DNA from: Isochrysis galbana
Lineage: Eukaryota > Haptophyta > Isochrysidales > Isochrysidaceae
Reading direction: 5' to 3'
Assembly: GCA_018136815.1 (NCBI GenBank)
Contig: CM030936.1
Span: forward strand, 2,879,079-2,943,078
DNA: 64,000 nt
Position numbers and translations under genes: made by a program. Of this stretch, positions 22,501 through 30,217 are shown in pieces (the stretch's first letter is position 1; each line of letters begins with the position of its first letter). The notes beneath the pieces were generated by a model. That model was given only the letters and a program-made list of their open reading frames with translations, was not told where the DNA came from and did not search any database.

Positions 22501-24298
22501 CACGCTTGACGTCCACACCAAACTGGCGCATGAGTGAGACGGTCATGTCGATGTACGACTGCGACACGGGTGCCTCTTTTAGCACGAGTTCGACAGCCTT
22601 TTGCGCGTAAGGCGCGGAGATGAGCACCGACGAGACAAATTGCGAACTGACCTTGCCCGACAACTCGATGCGACCACCCGGGAATCCCGTTGCTTGAACG
22701 CGGAGCGGAAGAGACTCGGGAGACGTCTCTGGCTCAATATGTTCGATCAAGCAGCCACACTCAGCAAGCGCGGACGTAAGATCGGCGATCGGCCGCTGCT
22801 TCATTCGATTGTCTCCAGTAAGGATTGAGCTCTTTCCTGACGCCTTGATCAGAGTGGCGCAGGTTGTGAGAAAACGGGCGGCTGTCCCAGCGTTGCCCAG
22901 GTACATGGGCTCCTGGGGTGGAACAAAATTTCCTCCGAGTCCCGTGAGTTTGAGCACTGCTCCGCCCTCTTCCCACATGAAAGGACCCGCGCCCATCGCC
23001 CGTAACGCTGAGATCATGACTTGCGTGTCATCTGACTGAAGGAGCCCACGGATGGAGCACGAACCTTTCCCCATGGCCGCCATGAGAAGGACACGGTTGG
23101 AGATCGACTTGGAGCCGGGAACGAGGACAGAACCTTTCGGCGGCTTGACTGCCGGCTCGACGGTGAGCTTGGGGGAGAGGAGCGCCTCGATGACCGATGT
23201 GTCTACCGGTTGGGGGTCATCAATGGATGTGCCGATGGAGGTCAGTATAGTGACACGCACGCGCCCGCCCTTGTTCTTTTTGTCGACGGCCATCTTGGCC
23301 ATCAGCTGGTCAAGTTTCAGGTACTGCTTAGGGCAGGTGATGGGCAAACCGTATGCCTTCATCACGCGAGCGATCCGGCCAACTGCTGACGGGTCGAGGT
23401 GACCCAGGTCACGGGCGAGCACGGCTTCGTATATGCACCCGATGGCAACACACTCGCCGTGGAGCATCTTGGGAGAGGCGAGGCCCTCAATGGCATGGCC
23501 AATGGTGTGACCAAAGTTAAGAGTAGAGCGCACGCCCGACTCCTTCTCGTCGAGGGCGACGACCTCTGCCTTTAGCCGAACCGCCTCGGTAACGACCTTC
23601 TGGATGACATCGGGCTGCAGGGCCTTGATGGCGTCAACATGCTCCTCCATCAAATCAAACAGTGACGCGCACCGGATGCAGCCCATCTTGATAGCCTCCG
23701 CCAGCCCCTCAACAATCTCACGCTCTCCGAGTGAGCGCAGCAGCTCGAGGTCGATGCAGACGCGGCGCGGCTGGTGGAACGCGCCGATGAGATTTTTGCC
23801 AGCGGACACGTTTATAGCAGTTTTGCCTCCGACTGACGAGTCGAGCATGGCCATCATCGAGGTAGGGATTTGGACGACAGGAACGCCACGCATAAATGTG
23901 GCGGCGACAAACCCAGTCAGGTCACCGACGACCCCGCCGCCTAGAGCCAGCATGCACGTATCGCGCTGGCAGCGGTGCACCAGCATGAAGTCCTCGATTT
24001 GCTCCTTGTAGGAGCGGTTCTTCGAGCTCTCGCCTGGCTTGATCGTGAAAGTGAGCGGCGTGTGCCCCGCGGCGACGAAGGAGTCGACAAGGCGCTGGCC
24101 ATAGAGGCCGAAGACTGTCTCGTCAGAGACGATGACGAAGCGTGAGGCCTTGATGCCTGCGTCCACGACCATCTGTGGCAGCCGGCCGAGCAGCCCGTGT
24201 CCGATGTGGACTTGAGAGCCGCCGATGACGTCGATCACGTGCACATCGCTCTCGTCGTCACCTTTGTTGGCCTGGCTCTGCGCTCGCCGCTTCGACAT
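19537..24298 (-). CDS. AROM: Pentafunctional AROM polypeptide (shikimate pathway steps 2-6)
   Basis: Converts DAHP to EPSP, giving the chorismate precursor for aromatic amino acids. Exons 22106-24298 and 19537-21942; the intron 22107-22105 boundary region (21943-22105) is GT-AG and phase 0 inside the EPSP synthase domain (CNRIE|VMCTELGKLG). The product has 1532 residues, close to the yeast protein (1588). Domain order: DHQ synthase (GGGVVGDLTGFVAATFMRG, zinc-site FGHTIGHAIEGL, MLHGE); EPSP synthase (VPGSKSISNRVLLMAAMG, LGNAGTAARFLT, DHRIAMSFAVLG); shikimate kinase (P-loop VGMRGAGKT, ATGGGI); type I DHQ dehydratase (EMRVDLLAS, Schiff-base Lys in AVAKFVGTATEPAHA); shikimate dehydrogenase (FGKPITHSPSPVIHNAGF, LGAGGTARAACYALRQLG). 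All key motifs are intact. The N terminus MSKRRAQSQANKGDDESD lacks a plastid leader, suggesting a cytosolic enzyme. Confidence 0.97.
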
Positions 24299-24731
24299 GC
24301 TGGCGCGGTGCGCGGGAGTGGGCAGCGGCAGCGGGGCGAGGGCGAGGGCGAGGGCGAGGGCCTCGCGCGGCGAGGGACCCGAGGGGAGAGGGACGAAAGC
24401 CTCGTGGAAGGAGGCGAGCGAGGGCGAGATGAAGCGCGAGGAGCGTCAGCCCCCCCCCCCCCCCCGCGGCCCCGCCCACCACTTCTCTCCCACGAGGTGT
24501 ATTCTATTCTGTGTACCTCGTCCCCTTTCCCTGCACACGTAAAATAGCTCTGCTCTACGAGTAAACCTCTTTCGCCCGCCGTTTCACTCCTTTCGCCCCC
24601 CCCTCCCCCCCCCCCCCCCCGCCCCGCCACCCCCCGCTCTTCTCCTGCTCTCTCCTCCCCTCGCCGACAGCAAGTGAAACGGCGGCAGCCTCTCCCTGCC
24701 AACCACATCCCTTGTAGCGCACCTAGCCGCC
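24299..24731. promoter_or_regulatory. Divergent promoter region between AROM and the ciliary-protein gene
   Basis: A 433-bp head-to-head spacer with GC-box-like GGCGAGGGCGAGG repeats (24335-24365), C17 and C20 tracts (about 24450-24467 and 24600-24620) and no clear TATA box. The plus-strand start has a strong context (GCCGCCATGG). Confidence 0.45.
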
Positions 24732-26021
24732 ATGGGGAGCCGGTCGGGCGTGTCTGGAGCAAACCTGGGCGACACATGGCACAACGGCAACTCGGCGGGC
24801 AACAAGTCTCTCATCACCTACCGCATGGGCGTCGGCGTCCCAGGCTACACTGGGTTCAACCCTGCGGAGGAGTGCGTCTCTATCCCTGTCAAGGCGGGCT
24901 GCATGACGCGTGCTCCTCTTGAATCTCTAGCCGCCGGGCGCATGGCGAACGATGGGAGCGCAATCGTTGCCAAGGATCAGTCTACGCACAAGAGCGACTT
25001 CACGATGACGCCTGAAGCATTCGCCGAGGCGACGGCAGCAGACTACGGTTGGGACCCTACGAAAAAGAAGAATGTGGGTGATCCGCCATTTGTCAAGAGG
25101 CCTCCGGACGATCGCGAGCGTCCTTTCTTGGGAGCCTCAACCTTCCGCGACGCCTTCGGCGAAATTCGGGAGAGGCCTCTACCGTCGAATGTAACCCGTC
25201 TAGGCCAATTGAGGCCGACCACTGCGGCCAACAACGCAGGAGAAGAGAGTAGCAACCCATTCTACAGCACTGAATATGGGATGAAGTCGTCGCAGCGACT
25301 ATATGCTACCGCCGCTAAATTTGGCGGACGTGGCCCTCCTATGGTTGCTGGTCGACCCCGATCCTTCGTCGGCCTGGACAAGCCCAAATTGCGACGCGAG
25401 CTTCTCTCGACATCATATCGTATGGACTTCGGCATGTTTGGAGATGACCCTGCGGATAAGATGCCGCAGGATCCATCGGATTTCTCGAAGAAGGCGACAA
25501 CGGCGGATCAAATGCAGGGAACAACAAAGGGCACCTATCACCCCCCTGGGTACACGGGGTTCATTCCCACGGCCACCTGCAATGCCCATGCCGTTTCACA
25601 ATCCAAGTTGGAGAACCCACGTGACAATTCTGGTTGGCAGCTGTCAGGCCTTTTCCAGTTCCCACAGAATATCCCTGGATTCAGTGGTTACAGGCCGACG
25701 ACATCCGTCAACGATGTCGGTCCAGACCGGAATCCGGCTCTCACCACTTCCGGCCGCGCCGCCTTACAGGGCACGAGCGGCTTCGAGCCGGGAGAGTTGG
25801 GGCTGTCTCTCTCAGCACTAGCGCGCAAGAAGCCTCAACCCTCTATGCACGGGATCAAGGCAAAGATCTTGGACGAATTCTTCTCTCAAGAGGCCGCTGG
25901 CGGTAACATTTCTGATAATGGGCGGCACGAAGCTCAGATATACTATTGTAAGACACGGCCGTATGAGGGCCGGTCAGCGTCCATCATCAAGCAGCCGGAA
26001 CAATGGGCTCGAGCATATTAG
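24732..26021 (+). CDS. Ciliary microtubule inner-protein-like protein with PGYTGF motifs
   Basis: Likely a structural protein of the flagellar axoneme. The 429-residue single-exon product has several short motifs typical of this class of animal and protist microtubule proteins: VGVPGYTGFNPAEECVSIPV near residue 35, HPPGYTGFIPTATCNAHAVS near 275 and IPGFSGYRPTTSVNDVGPD near 315. Between them are low-complexity Pro/Gly/Asn-rich loops. No signal peptide, membrane segment or enzyme motif is present. The ATG at 24732 sits in GCCGCCATGG. The motif family is known from FAM166/CIMIP2 and related proteins; assignment to that exact family is inference. It implies a flagellated host. Confidence 0.7.
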   Translation: MGSRSGVSGANLGDTWHNGNSAGNKSLITYRMGVGVPGYTGFNPAEECVSIPVKAGCMTRAPLESLAAGRMANDGSAIVAKDQSTHKSDFTMTPEAFAEATAADYGWDPTKKKNVGDPPFVKRPPDDRERPFLGASTFRDAFGEIRERPLPSNVTRLGQLRPTTAANNAGEESSNPFYSTEYGMKSSQRLYATAAKFGGRGPPMVAGRPRSFVGLDKPKLRRELLSTSYRMDFGMFGDDPADKMPQDPSDFSKKATTADQMQGTTKGTYHPPGYTGFIPTATCNAHAVSQSKLENPRDNSGWQLSGLFQFPQNIPGFSGYRPTTSVNDVGPDRNPALTTSGRAALQGTSGFEPGELGLSLSALARKKPQPSMHGIKAKILDEFFSQEAAGGNISDNGRHEAQIYYCKTRPYEGRSASIIKQPEQWARAY

Positions 26022-26621
26022 GTAGAGGAGCGGTTTTCAAAAAGAGACTTGGTGCTGTTGGTTGCCGAGGAGTGAGACACTGCACACTACATAGAGCGAT
26101 TGATGATTAATGAGTGAATTTGTGAACTTCTTCTGTGCGAGAGTGGTTGAACTTCTTCTGTGCGAGAAAGGTGTTGTCCGTCGTCTAAGCAATCATCAGC
26201 CACAACATAGGCATAGAACCGGTATACTCTAGGGCAACACGATCCGCTCGAGCAAAGAGCAGCAAGAGCAAGCACCACCACCGGACTATTAGCATTATTT
26301 CACAATCTCTACGACCATAGCAACAGCACGATAGCTATCCATAGCCGCTTTTTACATTTTCCTCGCTGTATGGAGCGCTATCATCTATCATCAAAGGCGG
26401 CTTGCCTTCATTTGGTCTCCTTTCCCTCAGGGTTTCTTCCCCTCCCGTGGGGACTCTGGCCGAGCAGCATCAAATACAAAAAAGCTCGGTCCTAGGACAC
26501 CGGGCCTAGCTCACCATGAGGGCGCTCCTGTGAGCAAGGGGATGCATGGTTACTAGTGCGTGCCCCCGCCCTCGATGAAAATTCCAGCGGCCTCCTCGTC
26601 ACGCATGACGTGGACCTCTCC
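26022..26621. other. Intergenic
   Basis: 3' flank of the ciliary gene. An imperfect 30-bp tandem duplication (GTGAACTTCTTCTGTGCGAG / GTTGAACTTCTTCTGTGCGAGA) lies at about 26119-26167. No ORF with recognisable content. Confidence 0.4.
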
Positions 26622-27257
26622 TCACACTTGTCTTGAAAGGATCGTCTTCAATGAGTGCATCGGATGTATACCGCACTCCTCGTGTGTCAGCTTGAACTTC
26701 TTTTCGATGTCGTAAAAGCTGTGGTACGGGTCAATGTACCCCTGCTTCTTTTCGAGCATGAGGTAATGCCTACCGGTCTTATCGATGGCGTAGGGATACG
26801 GAAAGTCGTTCGCTCCTACAGGCGATACGAATGCGACGATCTCGTCGACGGCCTCAAATTCGAACACTTCGATGCCCACGAAGACGTACTTGAGGTCGCC
26901 GATGTAGAAGAGCAAAGAGTTCCCTGCTTCATTGAGCTCGTTCACTCTGTCGTACCCTCCTGACAATACAGTCAATGGGCAGAGGTGGCTGATGCCAACA
27001 AACATGTCCTCGCACACGAACGCGTGATGCGAGGCTTCGCCGTGTACATCGACCAAGTGCCTACCGTCATCGCGCTGTGCAACGGACGCGACAAAGCCCA
27101 CGCCGCCATTGTCATGGGTCGCGTACTTTTGGACACCGGGTTCAGGGGCGAGAATCCTTTGCCAGTGCTCTTCGAACTCGTGTATACCTGGGTCTCCCGT
27201 CTCAGGTGTGGGAGAGCCATGGTAAAGGAGCGACAAGGCAAGGTCTCTATGTGTCAT
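26622..27257 (-). CDS. Giant-virus-like hypothetical protein
   Basis: 211 residues, no intron. The middle reads AGNSLLFYIGDLKYVFVGIE, then VFEFEAVDEIVAFVSPVG and ANDFPYPYAIDKTGRHYLML. This GNS-I-L-F-I...KY-VG-I-FEF...SPVG-ND-PYPYA pattern matches, from memory, hypothetical proteins common in algal large DNA viruses (phycodna- and mimivirus relatives). The biochemical role is unknown. The start at 27255-27257 (MTHRDLALSLLYHG) is the only in-frame ATG near the end of the open frame. It is divergent to the coiled-coil ORF at 27368 and lies at one edge of the virus-like block. Confidence 0.55.
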   Translation of the reverse strand: MTHRDLALSLLYHGSPTPETGDPGIHEFEEHWQRILAPEPGVQKYATHDNGGVGFVASVAQRDDGRHLVDVHGEASHHAFVCEDMFVGISHLCPLTVLSGGYDRVNELNEAGNSLLFYIGDLKYVFVGIEVFEFEAVDEIVAFVSPVGANDFPYPYAIDKTGRHYLMLEKKQGYIDPYHSFYDIEKKFKLTHEECGIHPMHSLKTILSRQV

Positions 27258-27367
27258 TTATGAGCACGAAACGAAAAAAGCTTCCGTGAGCATTTGGGGC
27301 CGATGCCAAGGAAGGAGGGAGAGGAGCGGCCCTCTAAAAAAAATGTGGCCGTGAATACAACAAACAA

Positions 27368-27695
27368 ATGACGGACTTGGTGGAACAACTCTCGAAACAA
27401 ATCCATAATTATAATGTGATTATAAAAAATAGCGAAGAGTGTATAGAGTTATGCGATCGCATGATTAATATACTAAATGTTGTAAAATTGACTTCTAATG
27501 TATTTACAAATAGTATTAAAAAATACGGAAGTTGCTCAATTAGAACACAAAAAAATGCTGCATCTAGAAAATATCCGTCTAGCGAACGAGACAATCACAC
27601 GACTCAGAGAACAAATACAAGAATTGTCGATGACCCCCGATACCACCACAAGGACTCGGTATAGAGCCGCTCTCTCAGGAAAGCGGAGAGTATGA
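27368..27695 (+). CDS. Short coiled-coil protein, A/T-rich, frameshifted
   Basis: The first frame (MTDLVEQLSKQIHNYNVIIK... to NSIKK) and the second frame (TEVAQLEHKKMLHLENIRLA...TRYRAALSGKRRV-stop) meet at six A (27518-27523); one extra A would join them into about 109 residues. The second part is a long amphipathic helix with heptad-like Leu/Ile spacing, so probably a coiled coil. The DNA is clearly A/T-richer than its surroundings (TAATTATAATGTGATTAT), consistent with foreign origin. Function unknown. Confidence 0.45.
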
Positions 27696-27782
27696 GTGAG
27701 TGCGAGGGTGGAGAGGCTACCCATGTTTGAATTAGTAGCAGCCATAATATTGAGTGGCTGGTGTGCAAGTGACCGCGCCCCT

Positions 27783-28229
27783 TTAAAATATTCTCACAGA
27801 GTTTGCATTCGCTGTGGATAATCGCTTGGTCACGGTCCTGATGACAAAGACGACCACCGCCACGAGCGCGGCGACGACCCCAAGCGTGACCAACAAGGCG
27901 GTCAGCATTACTTTGTCGAAGATGAAGCGGAGGGCCAGCTGTGTTGGTGTTTCCACCGAGTCCGCACTGCACTCGACGTGGAGCGAGCGCACCGGGTGCG
28001 TCCACCCGATCGCCTTCAGGTCGACTTCTTCACGGCGCTTGTCTTGTGCTTGCGGGTCGTCTACCGACGGGCCGTGTATGGTCGAGCTCACGCCTTTGGA
28101 GTGGGGCTCGGAAAAGATAGTCATTTTGCACCCCATCCTCGCAGATGCCTGCTTGGGGTCCTGGAGGTTCACCTCGTACTTTCCCGTTCCAAAGCCATTC
28201 CTATCGACGCGCCCGGGGGCGTTCCCCAT
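27783..28229 (-). CDS. Putatively myristoylated single-pass membrane protein, virus-like block
   Basis: 148 residues. Starts MGNAPGRVDRN, where Gly2 in MGN is a plausible N-myristoylation site as in virion or membrane-associated proteins. A soluble domain with KYEVNLQDPKQASARMGCK and VDLKAIGWTHPVRSL is followed by one strong membrane helix (VMLTALLVTLGVVAALVAVV) and a short basic tail (RTVTKRLSTANANS). It lies downstream of repeated cassette DR1 (28349-28438). No family is recognised; virion-membrane role is inference. Confidence 0.45.
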   Translation of the reverse strand: MGNAPGRVDRNGFGTGKYEVNLQDPKQASARMGCKMTIFSEPHSKGVSSTIHGPSVDDPQAQDKRREEVDLKAIGWTHPVRSLHVECSADSVETPTQLALRFIFDKVMLTALLVTLGVVAALVAVVVFVIRTVTKRLSTANANSVRIF

Positions 28230-28348
28230 TGTTACAATTTAGGCTCGCACGCACACGGGAGCGCCTTTTGTTTTGGGGTGCTTTTTATTTTTTTTTAGGG
28301 GGGGGGGGGGCGCTTGATTTTTTGACGCGGGTGGCTGCTTGGCCGCCG

Positions 28349-28438
28349 AGGCGCCTTGCCTTCATTCGGTGCCAGTTTTTTTTTGTCATACACGTCGGCT
28401 ATATAAAACCCGTAACGAAACGCTGGGGTGAGTCCGCG
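28349..28438 (-). promoter_or_regulatory. Repeated cassette DR1 with TATA motif, upstream of 28229
   Basis: About 90 bp, nearly identical to 29096-29186: one substitution and one difference in T-run length. On the minus strand it contains GGTTTTATATAGCC, a TATA-like element. Its minus-strand 3' edge lies about 120 bp before the start codon at 28229. Confidence 0.5.
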
Positions 28439-28557
28439 CGGCGAAAAAAGAATAAAGCGCGCGGGGAGGAAGACGCCGCGCGTCCTTAAGGCCTCGTAAC
28501 ATCGTGTTTGTGTTTGTATTCCGTGTCTGTGCGTTTCGTTACGGGTTTCAACGTTTG

Positions 28558-29007
28558 TCACGCGGTAGCGGCGAAGCTCGTCGATGGTGTGAATGTCATC
28601 ACTAGGCAATTCCATTTGAAGTCAACGAGATCGCGTGTATGAGTGTTTTTAAGCTCGTTATTCTTCAACCCGAGTGCGAAACCTGCGAATTGCCCAATCA
28701 AGACTGCATATTCGTCTTGATTATATGATGAGTCGCCTCTTCTTATTGTTGTTTGGTGCAGTTTCATTTCATTAGGATTCAACGTGAATGTTAGTACAGT
28801 ATTTTGCCAGTTGTCGGGCAACTCGAATTCCACCATTGCGAATTTACAGCGTTCGAAGAACGTTGTGAATTCATCCTTGATATTGTTCGTGATGTCGTCC
28901 GGTAATCTGTTCAACAAATTGCTAGGCTTTACCAATTTGCGGGAAAGTTCCCTACGGGCTTCATTCAACGTTTGGACGGCGTGAGTATTCAATTCTTCGT
29001 TCATCAA
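28558..29007 (-). CDS. Hypothetical protein, virus-like block
   Basis: 149 residues (MNEELNTHAVQTLNEARREL...), mixed alpha/beta, Asn- and Thr-rich with FTTFFERCKFAMVEFELPDN and IGQFAGFALGLKNNELKN. No signal peptide or membrane helix. Codon use is A/T-richer than the host genes nearby. Cassette DR2 lies about 90 bp upstream. I do not recognise the family. Confidence 0.42.
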   Translation of the reverse strand: MMNEELNTHAVQTLNEARRELSRKLVKPSNLLNRLPDDITNNIKDEFTTFFERCKFAMVEFELPDNWQNTVLTFTLNPNEMKLHQTTIRRGDSSYNQDEYAVLIGQFAGFALGLKNNELKNTHTRDLVDFKWNCLVMTFTPSTSFAATA

Positions 29008-29095
29008 GGCGCGGTAGGGTCAGGAGTTGGGGTATAACCTTACCCGGATAAAATTCGTGTTGGCTTCTTTCTCTCCCGATCTTGCCACCCGGAAC

Positions 29096-29186
29096 AGGCG
29101 CCTTGCCTTCATTCGGTGCCAGTTTTTTTTTTGTCATAAACGTCGGCTATATAAAACCCGTAACGAAACGCTGGGGTGAGTCCGCG
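29096..29186 (-). promoter_or_regulatory. Repeated cassette DR2 with TATA motif, upstream of 29007
   Basis: Second copy of DR1. It again lies between two minus-strand ORFs, about 90 bp upstream of the start at 29007, and overlaps the last codons of the ORF ending at 29147. Similar placement of both copies supports a promoter or intergenic control element over chance duplication. Confidence 0.5.
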
Positions 29187-29515
29187 GGGCGAGTCCGCCC
29201 ATCCCCTTGGTTCACGGTCGTCCTCGTACGTGATTTTGTCATTTGTTTTGCAAGTCTAGTCACTGTTGCCGCGATCGCGGTGCCTGCAAAAGACGCCACG
29301 ACAGCCACGACCACCGGGTTGACGACAACAATCCCGTCGTTAATCTCGAAAACACCCTTGTATGTGGGTTTGAAGCCCGCTCGCTTTGAAGGCGGGGTTT
29401 CAAATCCATCTTTACGCCCCCTTTTTCTTTGGTTCTGGTCGTTATTGATTTGGTTCTGGTAGTTTATAACACCCAGTGCAATCACATCTTCAATGCTCAT
29501 TTGATTCATTGTCAT
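29147..29515 (-). CDS. Hypothetical small membrane protein, virus-like block
   Basis: 122 residues, MTMNQMSIEDVIALGVINYQ at the start, then an Asn/Gln/Arg-rich hydrophilic part, and one membrane helix (IVVVNPVVVAVVASFAGTAI) followed by Lys/Arg-rich sequence. The stop is inside DR2. No homologue known to me. The next ORF in the same direction begins at 29007. Confidence 0.4.
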   Translation of the reverse strand: MTMNQMSIEDVIALGVINYQNQINNDQNQRKRGRKDGFETPPSKRAGFKPTYKGVFEINDGIVVVNPVVVAVVASFAGTAIAATVTRLAKQMTKSRTRTTVNQGDGRTRPADSPQRFVTGFI

Positions 29516-29602
29516 GTCGATGCTTGTGTTTATACGTACAGACAGAAAAAAAATGCGCGGCAGCCTGCCCCCCCCCCCCTCCCATGGTGACGCGGTTCTG
29601 GC

Positions 29603-29752
29603 CGACAGAGAGCGTCACACAGAGCCGCGCACAGACACACACACACAGACAGCCACACAGAGGCACACACAGCCCCACAGAGCGACACACAGCCGCGCGC
29701 AGCTGGTGGCAGGACGGTCACGAAGGGTGACAGGTCGTTCACGAAGGGGCGG
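29603..29752 (+). repeat. Left arm of 150-bp inverted repeat
   Basis: Begins CGACAGAGAGCGTCACACAG and ends GAAGGGGCGG; the reverse complement is at 30068-30217 with near-perfect identity. It contains a (CA)n-like tract and GGACGGTCACGAAGGGTGAC. A poly-C run (about 29567-29579) lies just outside. Confidence 0.85.
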
Positions 29753-29817
29753 TCACCACAAGCTGAGTGGGGGGTCGTGGGATACACATCAGGGCACATT
29801 CTACGAAGAAATTTAAA

Positions 29818-30015
29818 ATGGGGTCCGAAAGGGTCGTATACTGGTTGGAGGCGGTTGGTGGCACAGTAGTGGGGAGCGTTTCATATGTAGGCAGCACGAC
29901 AGATCTCAATCGTCGTCTACGCCAGCACAATTGTGAGATAAGTGGAGGAGCTCGTTACACCACAAAGGTCAAATCGAACACAGGATGTTCGTGGAATGTC
30001 CACGCGTACCTTTAG
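29818..30015 (+). CDS. GIY-YIG nuclease domain protein, probably truncated
   Basis: 65 residues from ATG 29818. VVYWLEA followed by VSYVGSTTDLNRRLRQHN gives the GIY- and YIG-equivalent strands and the catalytic Arg-containing helix, and GGARYTTK continues the fold. Such proteins nick DNA and occur in homing elements, algal large viruses and transposons. The full domain is about 90 residues with a later catalytic Glu. Here the frame stops at NVHAYL, so the Glu is missing and the protein is likely a remnant or frame-broken. It sits in the 315-bp core between the inverted-repeat arms. Confidence 0.68.
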   Translation: MGSERVVYWLEAVGGTVVGSVSYVGSTTDLNRRLRQHNCEISGGARYTTKVKSNTGCSWNVHAYL

Positions 30016-30067
30016 GAACAGAAAAAAAGTTGCCCGCGTCCCCCCCGCCCCTCCGTGACCGACCATG

Positions 30068-30217
30068 CCGCCCCTTCGTGAACGACCTGTCACCCTTCGT
30101 GACCGTCCTGCCACCAGCTGCGCGCGGCTGTGTGTCGCTCTGTGGGGCTGTGTGTGCCTCTGTGTGGCTGTCTGTGTGTGTGTGTCTGTGCGCGGCTCTG
30201 TGTGACGCTCTCTGTCG
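30068..30217 (-). repeat. Right arm of 150-bp inverted repeat
   Basis: Reverse complement of 29603-29752. Together the arms and core form a 615-bp unit able to fold as a cruciform or single-strand snap-back. No target duplication is obvious immediately outside the arms. Confidence 0.85.

Noticed and set aside
29603-30217. CRISPR or rRNA-like interpretation of the (CA)n-rich repeats
   Set aside because: The repeats form one inverted pair with no spacer array and no rRNA similarity.
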